DNA of 64,000 nt, taken from the NCBI GenBank assembly GCA_013396915.1, contig VWZL01000008.1, forward strand, positions 52,096-116,095, read 5' to 3'. Origin of the DNA: Stercorarius parasiticus (taxonomy: Eukaryota; Chordata; Aves; Charadriiformes; Stercorariidae). The notes beneath the pieces are model-generated. The model saw nothing but the letters and a program-made list of their open reading frames with translations. It searched no databases and was not told the origin of the DNA. Below, in pieces: positions 28,001-41,128 of this stretch (its first letter is position 1; each line of letters starts with the position of its first letter). The translations under genes and the position numbers were made by a program.

Positions 28001-28774
28001 ATTTAGATTTTTGGTTAACGTTTTGGGATTATAACTAAACACTCGGTTAAGATATCTTCTTTCCATATATATTTTCACTGAAGAAAAATTGCTGAAAAAT
28101 TGCTAAAAATTTTATGGAATAAAAAATTAAAAAAGGACATACCTCCAGGATCACACAGTGACTTCAGTGGTGATTTCTCATACAGTATCAACTGAATATC
28201 AAATATCTACTTTTTCACTCATCAATCAGAAATTTTTGGCTCTAGTTAAATTTGCCTTCCTTCTCACCATAGGAGCTGAAATACCCAACAGTGTTTTCAC
28301 AAGAAACTCTTTCACTTTATCTCTCATTTGAAGATACAGTATTACTAAGTTCATAGCATCCCACTTCCCAGAGAACATTAGCATATCCTATTAGTCTAAT
28401 GTGATACAACGCCCAAACCTGTGAATAAACCTCCCTGTGATATTTGAGGGTGTTAAAATATACTTAAATTCTAAATTGGTGGCTTCAGTCTAATTTTATG
28501 CCAATTAAATATAGCATAGAAAAAGAACTATCCTCTTTTCTCTTTGCAAAAGAATCGTTAGTGCTTATGGACTGCGTATGTACTTCTATATCAGCTTCAA
28601 CACTGTGGAAGAAACTGTCTGAGAGAGTTCTCATCAGTCTTGCAGCCCATCCAGGGACTGACAGAAAGTAGTAGTGCACCGTCTGTAACACACAACAGGT
28701 GAGGGACTGAAACAGAAAAAATCTCTGCTTTCATTACACTATGCCCCTGCTTTCCCATTTTTTTGTGTATCCAT

Positions 28775-28871
28775 ATATATCATATATACCACATATATAT
28801 GCAAATATATGTGTGTGCATGTATAATATATATATACAAAAACATATATATTGTGTATATGTATATATACT
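28775..28871. repeat. TA/CA-rich microsatellite
   Basis: Almost 100 bases consist of TATATA, CATATA and TGTATA words, able to fold on themselves. Open frames crossing this tract on both strands are low-complexity artefacts. Confidence 0.85.
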
Positions 28872-31800
28872 CTGATGGATATGTTCTGAGAAAAGTATGT
28901 TGCATCAGGTGGTTTTGCAGTGCTAACTCCATCTTTTTCTTGGTTGGAGCATGTAATATAGAAAATTTATTAATATACATGTTACATGTAATATATTACC
29001 ACACATTTAATAGTATACATGTTATTATTCGTATACAGATTTATGTAGTTCAAATTGGTTGTATCTTCATATTATTTATAGCCAACAAATCTGGCACGGG
29101 TTACCTTCTTCATTTCAGGCCAGATTGCTCAGCACCCATCACTGTGTAACATAGTTGGTGCATAACTGCTCCCGGTTCCAGCAGAAGATACCTCTAAAGA
29201 GGATAGCAGAAGGAGTATGAGGCAGTTGCTATGCTCCCCTAGCACTCAGCTTACTTCTCATCCAGACAATCAATGCCCTCAGTTCTGACAGTTTCATTAT
29301 AAAGGTTTTTGTGTTCAATCTTCCTTTTGCTAATTTTTTATAACTCTTTAGGGCTCATCAACAGTTTAATGCTCACCAGTGGTCATGTAAGTAAAGATAT
29401 GACAGTATGAAACTTGGAAGCAGGGGCGGTGGACTGTGATGAAGCTCTGAGCTGGCCACATGTGAACTAGAACTAGGAAATCACATGACTGTTGCTAATG
29501 CAACTTTGACCCTTACCTAATAAACTTAGCTAGGTGTGTTAGTCTGGGTTCCATGTAACAAAACCAAATACGGCTTCTACTTTGAATCTGTCTTGCCTGG
29601 ACAGAGCAAACTAAAAATTACTTTGTTGGCACTTCTAGGGGTCTGAAAAAAGGTAAAACTATCAGAGTTAAGGTCAGTAGTATGGAAGGCCTCTGAAGAC
29701 AAACAATTCTGGGAAGATTAAAGGAATTGTTCCTTTTTTTTTTTATGGATAGATCAATTTTCTTGAAAGTGATATGATATCTTTCTCTTTAAGAAGTGAG
29801 TGGGCAAGGTACAGGGTGCAAAATTGTGGGGCTTATATCCTTCAGTGGTAAGACAGTAACATCATAATTTCAAGGAGATTCTCTGTCTTCACAGCAAGAT
29901 GACTGTAACATAACGTAGTCTCATCGGTGGAGAATCTATCCTCAGTCTGGTCGCACTCTCTTTTATTAAAGATGTCATGTAAACACATAGGTAAGTTCAG
30001 GTTCAAGAATATTCATAAGAAAACATGAGTCAAGATTATTACTAATATAATTTTATGTTTTATTTGTTTAACTGTGCTAATTCAATTTAGATAGTTGAAT
30101 ATATTTCCATATCGTGGTGGTAACTCGTTGTTCTTCTCTCATTTAGGAGCCTTATGTTTAGAAAAAGTCTATGTTTGTTCTAAGATAATATAGTTCTTCA
30201 ACTGAACATAGCAATCAGATATAATGTTTCTGGTCATAACTTCCAAACCTAGGAGCCCTGGGCATCTTAGATGATTTGGTTGTACCAGTGCACTACAGAT
30301 TTTTAAATATGATTTTTTAGTGACCTGATGCTACAATTTATTTTTAGTTATTAGCTATTTGCTTTCTCTGTGCATTCTGCAGTACAATCATTGCGTATTT
30401 GTCAAGCTTCCCACCCCTGGTAAGGTGCTGGAATTTCTAGCAAGATAACTGAAGAAGCTTTCCTGTACTTATTTTTCTATCGTTACTGAGATGAAAAAAA
30501 AGCAAAACAGATATTTTCAGAGGAATATTGAGGCTAGTGAGTCAGTCATAATTATAAGAAATATAGACAATACAGGAGAGCTATAGCCTTGAAAAACAGT
30601 CAAAGAATCATTTTGAACTATAATTATTCTGCAAAATTCAGATACTAGTTAATGATGCCACTTAAAAATAAATAAAATCCTGATATTATTTTAATTAACA
30701 GAAAAAACATCCTCAGAATATTTATTTTACTGCTAGAACATCTGTTGAACAATGCTTCTTCTCAGTGGGATCAGTGGATTCTCACTTCCTGGGCATTGTT
30801 CCAGTGTTTTTGGGGAATATCCACCTCTACTATCATTGATTTTATTCTTAACTCTTGTTTCACTGAATCATCTCGTCCTTCTGACAGTTTGTCTGTGAAT
30901 TCTCAAATACAGGGAATCATACAGGAACAGCCTTTTGTTTCTTGCATAGATTAGCAGAAGTACCCAATAATCCTATTCCTCCTATTCCTTGTGAGCTGGA
31001 GAATTCAGAATGCTTACTTTTGCTTTCTCCAAAACATGTGTCTATTGCTCATATACCATGCAAAGGAATAGACCTGAGAATGTCCACATTTTGTATAAAA
31101 CATTCAGAATAAATTTTCTTTCCTGAAAAAAAGAAATCTATCTGAGTAATAATTAAATTGCTAGCTATCTCAAGCGGCAGATACACGTGAAATCTAACCA
31201 GCAAAATGAGAGTTAAATCCTATTGGAGACTTTTTGGTAAAATAGCACTACTGATTTCACATTTCTTTAGATATTTGCCATTCTGTCGTTATTTTTTATA
31301 AAATTTAATTGCAAAAATTAGAGATAAGTTTGACTGAAAAGAAACCTACCGTATGACCATGTGTGAAAGTAATCTGAAATACAGAACTGTGAAATCAACC
31401 AATACATTCATACAAAGGCTCAGTCGGAGTTCTACATTTCTGTGCAGTGAAACCATCGATTCCTGTATAAGTGAAACAGGAAACAAAATGGGACCTAGTC
31501 CTATGCAGAGAACCAGAAGAGAATCATCAGTTTTTTAAGTAACCAACCAAAGTATTAGAAGCTATGTCATAATTATTTCCTGAAACTTCAGATCAGTGGA
31601 CTCAAGAACTGAATTATTTTCTTCTCTAAGATGAATTAGAGGATACAGGCCCAGGACATTTTTGTCTTAATCTAATGTACTGATAAATGCAATAATCTAA
31701 ATTACCTACTAATCTAATTTATTAACGTGCATGTTGAACAGGGTTATTAGACGGCAAAAAACCTTTGGTATCTGCTTCACAATTATCCAACACAAAGACT

Positions 31801-34077
31801 TAAGAGAATAATTCATTTGCCTTCAGATAGATAGCAGTTTCTCCCTTTCTCTTCTGAAGGGTATGTCTCCACCTCATTGAATTCTGTGATTTAACCAAGA
31901 TTAAACGATCTGCCTAAGACCATAAAAAAGATTTCTGGAGGACATCCCAGGTCTTGCAATGCCATCCTTCCTGTTCTTATCAGACTTACCTAGATTTAGT
32001 CCAGTCTCCTCAGGAGTTCAGCCTGGCTTGGCAAAGTCTGTGGATTGAAGACTTGCTTGGTGGTGCTTTCATTCAAACTGCACTCAATTTCAGCTGCACG
32101 TTCAACTGAACCCTTTCTTATGATACAGAAGTTCAACTTCAATGACAGTCAGTTAGATTTACCCTTCAGTTATTAATCTATCTGCCAGCAAATAGCATGT
32201 GTTCCTGCACTAGGTTCTCATTTCGTACATTATTTCTAGTGAGGCGATTGCTTCTGTCTTTTTGTCCATCTACTACTCTTGATCCTGAATTCTTCTTGCT
32301 AGCAGAACAGATTCTTTTGTGTTTATAATCTGAGTGAAATGGCAGTAGACCAATATAACTGAACTGTGGTAAAACACTGGTTCAGACCAACACATGAAAC
32401 ACATGAAAAAACACAAAAGGCTAACAAACACAAAGTGAAAGCTTTCTGACAAATAGACAAAGCAATAATTAACTGTCTCTCTCCAACCGGTTATAATTAA
32501 CAGGAGCAGAGCTAATGATTATGAGTCATGCTGGTGATCTTTTGTTTCAGCATTTAAAACACACAAAAGCTTCTCAGCAGTCAGTATGTTTAAAGAACCC
32601 CTCCTCCCCGCTTTATTACCGTATACTCTCATAGATTGTCATCTCTCAAGGAAGAGCTGCATGGCAGCAACACTACACTCTTAAATAATACATCAAACCT
32701 AGGTTTGTCATTTACAGCCATTATTGTGCTTCGAAGTGGATGAGTTGTAGCTCTATTTTCTTATTAATTTAAGATTTCAATAACCATCTTAGGTAATAAG
32801 GAATGGGAGAGAGGGAAACTGTGAAAGGAAGACGTCTCATGTAAAGAATTGTTTAGGGTACAAAATACAAAATAAGGCTAAAGTACTGCTGTGGAATCTT
32901 CAGAAAGAAAGTCAGTCAGTCATTACCTGCTGACAGCATGACTTATGTTTTTCCTGTCTGGATAACAAATGCAACATGCAGGGAATGCAAGTTCATCAAT
33001 TGTTTTCATGTTGTGATTTCATGGAGTGGGGAGTATATAATATAGCATCAAATAAACAAAGAAAATAAAAGACCATCCATGGAAACTTTAATCACGGGAT
33101 ATAAAAGGAAAATGTGCTTCCACAAATAGTTCCAAGAATATATTGAAGAAATAATTACAAGAAAGTATCCATTTACTTTGAGCAGCTTTTTCAAATATGG
33201 AATACACTAGCAAATTCATATCATCTTCTTCTCTCCACCTTGTTTTCAGGCTGACATTGAAAACTAAGAAATACTCAATATCTGGGAAAAAAAAACCCAA
33301 TATTTTTATTCCATTGGAGATGATAACTCTTAAATGATTTTTTATTAATGACACTGGGCATAGATCCTCACAACAAATGACATTCTCAAAGGTAATAATC
33401 ATTTATGATCACAAGACTGTCTCATTTTCAAAAGCACTCCTGTGACTTGGAGACTTGAAAATGTATCCTACATCACTGACAGAGAAACACGAAATAAAAA
33501 AAAAATAAAATTAAAAAGTGTTTTGATATTTTTCAATTTTTTTTTTTTTAATTTTTTGAGGAGGATATTTTTCTTTCCAGAAACCAGAATATTTTTCTTC
33601 CTTTCACAAAACTGAGGGAGACCAAAGAAGCTAGGAATAGGGATAGGTTGGATCTACCTTGAAAGGCATAGCTGGACTCTGGTGGAGTTCCTGTGGCTTC
33701 TCTTGACAGGAGGATGGGAGAACACAGAACTCTCCTAAGGCAATTGCTCGGACATCTGCATTGCAGGTAGAAGCGGGGTGGATGATGAAATGAGCTAGAA
33801 GAGAAGTCTCAAAGAAGCAGAAGACAGTAATCACATGGGAAATTTCAGGGAAGAGCAGATTTCAGATGGAGTGGTGAAGAAAGCAAGGTGAGACCATGAG
33901 GATGTGACATTGGCAAAAGGGTCGCAAGCTTTGGAAATGTTCTGGAAGGTACTGATGGGTCCTTCTCTTTGAGACACAGTAGTCTGTGATGATGGACTAA
34001 TATATTCCATTGTCATTCATTACCATTGTTTTGTATTTCTCTGAAAACAAGTGTCTGGAAAAAAAAAAACAAAACCA

Positions 34078-34102
34078 NNNNNNNNNNNNNNNNNNNNNNN
34101 NN
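34078..34102. other. Assembly gap (25 N)
   Basis: Twenty-five consecutive N follow an A-run and precede a G-rich tract. The round number may be a placeholder and not a measured length. Confidence 0.97.
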
Positions 34103-34193
34103 GAGGGGGGGAAGAGAGGGGCATGAGGGGAGACTCAGGGGGAGGTGGGGGGAGCGGGGAAAAGATAGGGAGAGAGAGAAAGAGAGAGAGTAG
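34103..34193 (+). repeat. G-rich / GA-rich tract with G-quadruplex pattern
   Basis: Six runs of four or more G lie at 34105-34111, 34118-34121, 34127-34130, 34138-34142, 34147-34152 and 34156-34159, separated by loops of 3-7 bases. This satisfies the standard G3+N1-7 pattern. A GAGA-type purine tract follows (about 34,160-34,193). Such sequence is hard to polymerise and could explain the adjoining gap. Confidence 0.85.
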
Positions 34194-35130
34194 GAACATG
34201 ACTCAACATAATCCTACACACACAAAAAATGTAATGGAAAATGGTTCAAGGCTGGAAATACATTCACAGAGGAAATAACGTTTTAAGGCTCTTTAATCAC
34301 AGTGGTTTTAAAACAAGTGAAGTGAAGATGTGAATACATCAGTAGGAACTGTTGGGAAATTCCTTTGTCACAGCTTTTAAGCTCCAGGTCCACTGTAATT
34401 GTCACATTGTACATATGTACAATTTTAATTTAATCTCAGAACAACACACTGACGGTCAAAAATAATTTTGAATTCTAGACATTAATCTCAACAGAATATT
34501 GGCATTCTCATTGAGTTTAGTATGCCACAAAGCTCAGACACGAATAACGTAAGTTTTATGAAGGCTACTGATTTTTCAGATAGAAAAGAGTTAGCTGAAA
34601 AGCAGATTGTGGACAATTATGGGCATTCTATGATGTATGCATTATTAGAGGTAGCTCAGGCAGCAGACCTGAGGTCTGCTGTGTTGTGCAATTTGACTGG
34701 TGTGAAAGTTAATTTCGGGCAGCGTTCTGAAAGTGTGGTTTCAATTTTAAAGCTCAATGGGGACACAGGGTGTTGTTGGTTACTGTCCTGCCTACTTGAT
34801 GTGAAGACAACTGTACATAATTAAAATATTTCCAGGAAGCATCAGAAGACCACTGAGCACACTGTTGTGTTCTCTTGAACCTTATGGAGCCTCAAAATAT
34901 AAAACCTGGAGAAAACAATTTGATGTTTAAAAGTAGCATACGTTAAAAAGGAAAGACAAAAAAGAGAAGCCACTCTTGTAGTTCTGTCTTTGAAATTTAT
35001 TTTAGAGCAGGAAGATAAATTTTATGAAAATACCACTTTAAGATTGAAATTTGTAGAGTGCAAGGGCTGCAAAGTTTGAATATTTCATCATTGAGCTTAT
35101 GGTGTTTGCAAGGATGGTTATTTCAGTCTC
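34194..35130. other. Intergenic stretch between G-rich tract and CR1
   Basis: It contains one 100-codon plus-strand frame at 34,522-34,824 with no similarity that I recognise. Otherwise it is plain AT-rich sequence. Confidence 0.6.
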
Positions 35131-35240
35131 TAGAATCCTAGAATCATAGATTAGAATAATAGAATCATAATCATAAATACCAGGTTGGAAGTTACCTCAA
35201 GGATCATCTGGTCCAACCTTTCTTGGCTAAAAGGTTGTGT
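35131..35240 (-). mobile_element. CR1 LINE 3' fragment
   Basis: Read on the minus strand this ends in degenerate copies of the CR1 3' octamer (ATAGAATCAT-type words at 35,131-35,175 on the plus strand). It is preceded by the typical CR1 3' untranslated core, visible on the plus strand as GGTTGGAAGTTACCTC followed by GGATCATCTGGTCCAACC. Similarity fades after about 35,240. No coding sequence is retained. The scattered octamers and the many differences from the younger-looking copies in this window suggest an older insertion. Confidence 0.85.
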
Positions 35241-38200
35241 ACCTCCATCAGTCCTACAGTCATCTATCTTTCACCAAGTTTTTACACAAAAGTTCTTCAG
35301 CACACATTATCTAATGCATGTGTATTTCCTCATTACAAGGTGAAATTTGTACAGCTGTATGTGCAAAAATCTTTTAAACAATGAAGTACATATGACTGAA
35401 CACAGCAAACCCACGTTAATTTCAAATCCTTTTTAGGTGTGTTAAACTTCCTGTATGCTTCAAAGTATTTGTGCTAAAACAAACAGATTGCTTTGTGTGG
35501 GAAAGAGGAAGGAAAGTTCACTAAGGAGTCTAAATAAAAATTACATCTTGTAGATTGTTTTAATAACCATCTATGTAAACACTGGAATAAAGTGTAAGGT
35601 TTTCTTTGAGAGACTGAAGATTCTCTTTTACTGTACTGCAAGTTAGCTACTTTTCTGAAATACAAAGGTGTGGTCCAGTGATATTCTTGATTTATGACTT
35701 TAGCCCTTTTCATTTACTGAAATATGAGGAATTTAGAAAGTTTATCTGAAGTGAGGTGACAGATCCTAATAGTTCTGTATGAAAATCAGGCATATTAAGC
35801 ACAGAAAGGCAGAACTTTGAAAAAAAAGCTGCATCTGTTGGTGGCATTAAAGGGAAAAATCTTAGCAGAAGGCACAGTAATTGCTGGAGAATGAAGACAA
35901 TACTGTTAAACAGAAAATCAATGGCAACATTTGTACACAAAGTGACTCATATTACATCCTGTCATTGAACCCTAAACCTAGTTGACACTTAATAGGTCTG
36001 TCCTTTCCAGTTCTCCTTTCTAGTGCATTTCTGTGTTAAAAAATGACAGGTCCTAGACAACACACTATTTGATATTCTAAAAAAGCTTTGATTGCATAGG
36101 TCTATTTTCTTATGTTCCAAAGGGGTCTGTGCGCATTTGGAAGAAAGGGTTGTATCTTGAGTAGGTAAATATGAAATAAAATCTTAGAGAAGACAAGGCA
36201 GGCAGTGGATTTAACAAGTTAGGACCAACTCAGTAAAGACTTAAGTTAACGCATTCATCATCACTGAAAGCAGTTTTTAAATCCCCAGTTCCTGTAGCAG
36301 ACGGAGTTAGGTACCAAAACTCCATATAAGTTTCATGGAAAGAGTTAAGTGTCTGATGATAAAATTCATGACTGCTAGTACACAAAGCAACCCAGTAATA
36401 ATACCCCAAGTCAGAAGCAATTAATGAAGGGAGGTTGTATATTAACTCCCTCCCATCCTGAGTCTTCAGGCCATGCAGTTCCATGCAGACCAGTGGCAAG
36501 TCACAATCCGGTCTGGAATTCCGCATAAAGACTAAAGACATGTCACTCTTAAAATGAAGCAGCAGGTCATTCTTCTCAAATTTAACAAGGAAAGGGGAGA
36601 TCTAGATTCAGTTACATCTGCAGCTGGGAGAGATTCAAGCCTATAGGAACGGATACACTACTAGTTTAAATTTATCAGGGGAAACAGTTAGAGAAACTCC
36701 TAGTTTATATATTCTGAATAAAATAATAACTAAAATAGATCCCGTTATCTAGGAAATGTCCTATATAGATAGATCCTCACTAAAGCATAGGCATAAGAAT
36801 GTGTTACTGGTGAATGTGTACACATACAGAAAATTTAAACAGATTTTTTGGAGAAATGTTTATTCTCACTCCCCAGAAGGAAATCTAAAATGATTAAAAC
36901 ATAGTCAAGATAGGTCTTCTCTAAATGAAATTAAAATATGTCGTTTCATTGGAAGGCAGCTCACGTAGTTTAATTTATTGTTCCACACATATCCTATACC
37001 ATCAGATAGAAAACTTCCCTTGGCACTCCTTCCACTCGGTCTTGTCCATCTCTTGTAGCTGCAAACTAGAAAACCTTGTTTCCTAGCCATACCAGAAATG
37101 AGGAGTTCCTACTTTCTTGAAGGAAGTCTTTCCTCCGATATGGTTCCCATACCTCTTTAACATTGATCAGTTATCAAACTGCAGTAGCAAGGCCATATGG
37201 GACCTAGCCATCAGGTTTCCAAGCTTCTAAAAGGAAGAAAATAAAAATAAGGACAGGGAGGGAAATAAACTAAACTAATGAGCGTTGTTGACTAATCTAC
37301 CATTGACATAAAAGAATTTCCTATATTGACACTCATTACTAAACCCTAAACTTATTCTCACTCTTACAAGAGGACAGCATAATAATCTGTTCACACAGGT
37401 GCATAATAAGCAGGAATATTGAACCTTACTGGTCAGTAGGCAGGAGCCACTGAACTTCTCCTATATCCTGCATTCCCTACAACCTATAAATTAATTCTTT
37501 TTTCTCAAACTTAAGACACAGGTAAATATCTGTAATGAATGAGAAAAAAGATAAAGGACACAATCTTTAACAGGACGTGAAATTGGCTCAGGTAAAGCTT
37601 CCCCACTCCTGTTACTAGTGCTCATAGACAATGAGTATAACAATATTTCAGAATTATTGTATTGCAATGTCCTACACACATTAGCCAAGGAAGAATTGCT
37701 TAAAGGTATTTGGGAAGTAAAGCAAGCTTCTTAAATGTAAGTTTCCATTTAGGAAATAGAAAATCAGAATAACTGGAAGGGAAAGGTCTGTTTACTTCAC
37801 ACTGCGTGATGGGGGATATACTTCTGAACATCTGGATTTCTATCTTAATTTAACACTATCTGCAAGTTTACTGAACTAAGTACCCTACTTCTACAATATT
37901 GATTCTACATGGTGCAGAGTTACTTCTGGGGAAGTTTAGACTTCTGCAATGATAATTATATTTCTATGTATCTCAAAGGATCTTAGTAGCCATTTGCCTT
38001 ATCTAAGAAATAGAAGTGTATATGTGATTCTAAACTGTGCTAAAATTGAATAATGCAGGGAATATATCACTCAACTAACTGTATCAGTCTGTATTACTAT
38101 TAAAGTCTTACACTTTCATTTTGTGTGTATCAGATACATTTGTTTAGGTCTAATATTAAAACAGATATAATGAAGGATTTACTGAATTCAAGGACCAAAA

Positions 38201-39952
38201 TCTATACTCAGGTTAATTGATATTGATTTGTAACTAACACCACATTCAACAATATTGATATCACAAGGGGTAATAACATAAATTAGTGAAATTATTCTGT
38301 CAGATCTAATGGCAACAAAAAATGTAGCATTCAATTTGCTTAAAGAGCTTTTTTCTAGATATATACAGCTATTGCTAGAGCCATTTTACAGTCCAGTCCT
38401 TAAGTAATTACATGATTTTAGAGAAGAAAATATATCAGTGTGAGTTCCTAGAGGACTTTTCAATCTGTTTAGTGGAGCAAAAGTAAAAACTGAAACATGC
38501 CATGATTAGAGTGTACAAACACATCCAGAAGGATAAACCTGTGGGTCTTAACAGCAGATCTAGCAGAGGAGCTTGATCAAGGAACTTGATACATTTGAGC
38601 CAGAAGTAAAGTGTTAATTTTGGACAATGAGATAACCAACATTATGAAGGACATGTGGGATTCTGCTGATGATTTCAAACCATTTGCCTTTCAGGAAAGT
38701 AGGCTTTAACCAAATACAAGGATTAGTCCCAGCAGTCTGTGATAGCTATGCCAACTCTGTCTTAAGATTTTGTGCCTATTATCTGTTCTGGTGTAGTATG
38801 TTTTTGTAAGTGAACAAAACTAGATGGTTTGAAAACACTTCCTGGACAAATAGGACCTGAAGTTTAAGAGAAATGACATTCGAAAAACAGCTTGGCAACA
38901 CATAAATGTCTGTGTGTCCACCATTCTAGCTTTTTTTTCGAGGTATCAGTCAAGAATGTCTGCTACATGCTTAGCCAAAAATGATTACCTTTCCATAAAC
39001 AATTTTTAGAAATTTTGTTGCATAAAACATAGAAACAAAAATCTAAGTGAAATACGAGATTCTCCAAGAACAGGAAAAACACAGATTTATTTTGGTAAAG
39101 AGACTTGATGTTAATGGAAAAGAAAGTTTTTTATTGTGAGATTGTATTTCCTGCTATATATAATTCAAAAAGAAAGCCCTATCTTTTGTTAAAAAAAAAA
39201 TGAAAATTAAAATTGCTGTCTTATGGAAAAAAGAACATAATCTTCATAGAAAAGAAAAAACAAACAATCAAAAAAAGAACAGTGAAGTGAACCTTTTAAT
39301 TATTCCCAGATTTTTGGGAGCCACCTCCTGAGAATAAAGTAGATTACCTGGAAATGGAAACAGGCCATGGTTTCTCTATCTGATGAGCTTCCTTATGGAA
39401 GAAATTGTGACAAAGCATAACACAGGTTTTGACTTAAAAATTTCCAGAGTGATGCAACGACTAGAGAAAACTTGGGATTCTATGTTTCTGCATTGTTCTT
39501 GGAATCAACTCTCTAGGAAGTTACCAAAGTGTAAGAGCTCACAGTACTACCTATCAACATAGTGAACGAAATTAGAAAGCAATGAGGGCTGTCCACTATC
39601 ACCAGAGTTATCATCTCTTTTTCACTTGAACAGAAACGGCAGACACACCTTGCACAAAGTGGAGTCACCCTTAGCCTGCAGGAGAATGTCCATCTTCAAG
39701 ATAAACTAATGGAAGACTTCAGGAAAATAAGTCGTCTGGAAAGGTCAGTTCAGTACATGAATTTAGAAGTGGCAACAGGAGAACATCAGTGGGTATTCAA
39801 GCCTGTAACTTCTGCCCTCTGCTCCTCAAAGAATCAAAGCACCAGTGAAAGAGTGCTCAAGCTGAACTTAGAGGAAATGCTTCCCCAACAGCCAAGTGAG
39901 AACCTTGCTAGATGCTCCAAACCCATAAGAAGCCGAGTGCAATAGAAGATTT
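35241..39952. other. AT-rich intergenic DNA between CR1 fragments
   Basis: No gene or named repeat is recognised. A 103-codon minus-strand frame at 36,230-36,541 matches nothing I know and lacks any supporting context. Confidence 0.65.
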
Positions 39953-40310
39953 AGAATCATAGAATAGTTTGGGTTGAATAGTTTGGGCTGGAAGTCTAGT
40001 CATCTAGTCCAACCCCCCTGCAATGAGCAGGGACATCTTCAACTAGATCAGGTTGCTCAGAACCCCGTCCAGCCTGACCTCGAATGTTTCCTGGGATGGC
40101 ACATCTACTACCTCTCTGGGCAACCTGTGCTAGTGTTTCACCACCTTCATTGTAAAAAATTCTTCTTATAGCTAGTCTGAATCCGGCCTCTTTTAGTTTA
40201 AAGCCATTACCCCTTGTCCTATCGCAACAGGCCCTGCTAAAAAGTTTGTCCCCATCATTCTTATAAGCCCTCCTTAAGTACAGAAAGGCCGCAATAAGGT
40301 CTCCCTGGAG
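39953..40310 (-). mobile_element. CR1 LINE, 5'-truncated, with ORF2 C-terminal remnant
   Basis: On the minus strand this carries the end of CR1 ORF2 and the short 3' untranslated region. One minus-strand frame (between 40,355 and 39,996) includes GDLIAAFLYLRRAYKNDG and LFSRACCDRTRGNGFKL, the characteristic C-terminal segment of CR1 ORF2. It then leaves the ORF2 frame: the conserved RVVKH...LPREVV segment is not read in the same frame, so the copy is frameshifted. The 3' tail at the left edge keeps one clear octamer copy, then a 14-bp tandem duplication (GAATAGTTTGGGTT at 39,962-39,975 and a near copy at 39,976-39,989). The 5' end, at the right, stops abruptly in the GGTCTCCC segment and is followed by an inverted copy of it. 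Non-functional. Confidence 0.93.
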
Positions 40311-40327
40311 CATTGTCCAGGGAGACC
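40298..40327. repeat. 12-bp fold-back at the CR1 5' truncation point
   Basis: GGTCTCCCTGGA (40298-40309) lies in the CR1 copy. Its exact reverse complement TCCAGGGAGACC lies at 40,316-40,327, after 6 bases, where CR1 similarity has stopped. This suggests the terminal segment was copied back in inverted orientation during or after insertion. Confidence 0.85.
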
Positions 40328-40954
40328 AAATCAGCGTGTGCAAAGTAGAGACCATCAGGGTATTTAATTCAAAAACGTGCTACTGCCCAAAACCAAATTG
40401 TTGTTAGACGTTTAGAATGTGAAGAATGGAACTGGCACCATACTGGACCTCTAATTTATCCATCAGACAGTTGTCTTGATCAGAATAGATAAGAAGGGCA
40501 GCCAAGGAAGTTGGAGTAGGACAGAAGCAAAAAAAGAAGAATTTAGGAGGCTGACATTTGGAAGGCATAAAAATTTAAGTCTCTTTTAGGAGTAATTTTT
40601 TACTACAAAAATTAGTATTACAATTAACACTATAAATTTTTAATTGTGTCACAAAGTGACAAAGAAATTCACTATTACTGCCATTGATGCCAGTATAAAG
40701 GCAGAATGGACAGTTATCCTAGGATAAATTGAAATATTTAAATTGTACCCTGTGGTACCATCCACCTTGTAGTGAATATGTATTCAACCATCATCTAGTA
40801 AACTGAATAACTCATCATCATTAAGATAATCTAATTTACCACTATTAGACTTTGATATTGGTTTTGGTTTGATTAGTAAATAGTTACATGTACAAAAGAA
40901 AATCCCAGGTATTCCTTTCTCTTATAAGGGAATATAAGGAAGAATTTACATTTC

Positions 40955-41128
40955 AGGTTGCCCAGAGAAGTTGTGGATGGCCCATCGCTGGAAGTGTTCA
41001 AGGCCAGGTTGGATGGGGCTTTGAGTAACCCGGTCTAGTGGGACGTGTCCCTGCCCATGGCAGGGGGGTTGGAACTATATGATCTTTAAGGTCCCTTTCA
41101 ACCCAAACCATTCTATGATTCTATGATT
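40955..41128 (+). mobile_element. CR1 LINE 3' fragment
   Basis: The segment begins with GGTTGCCCAGAGAAGTTGTG and runs through the conserved CR1 3' block (TTCAAGGCCAGGTTGGATGG near 40,999; CAGGGGGGTTGGA near 41,062). It ends in two full octamers, ATTCTATGATTCTATG, at 41,110-41,125. Only the last part of ORF2 plus the 3' untranslated region is present. It is well preserved relative to the copy at 35.1 kb, so probably younger, and it lies opposite in orientation to the CR1 645 bp upstream. Confidence 0.95.

Larger units (their letters stand above)
15011..34077. other. AT-rich intergenic or intronic DNA up to the assembly gap
   Basis: No recognisable gene, CR1 or LTR is seen. The longest frames here (up to 128 codons) are low-complexity or match nothing I know. 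The region includes homopolymer runs (for example poly-T near 19,213 and poly-A near 25,438), the TG and TA microsatellites and hairpins listed separately, and slightly more GC-rich stretches around 15.65-15.85 kb and 22.2-22.5 kb. Confidence 0.75.

Noticed and set aside
28763..29149. 128-codon plus-strand frame rich in Tyr and Ile, with a mirror frame on the minus strand
   Set aside because: Its first third is the translation of the TA/CA microsatellite, and both strands are open because the tract lacks stops by composition.
34051..34278. Open frame running through the N gap and the G-rich tract
   Set aside because: It contains undetermined residues across the gap, then low-complexity Gly/Arg/Glu sequence from a purine tract, so it is an artefact.
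34522..34824. 100-codon plus-strand open frame with fairly ordinary amino-acid composition
   Set aside because: No recognisable motif or homologue, and no splice sites or neighbouring exons that would make a gene. Not called without conservation or transcript evidence.
36230..36541. 103-codon minus-strand open frame
   Set aside because: No recognised similarity and isolated in AT-rich sequence; most likely chance.
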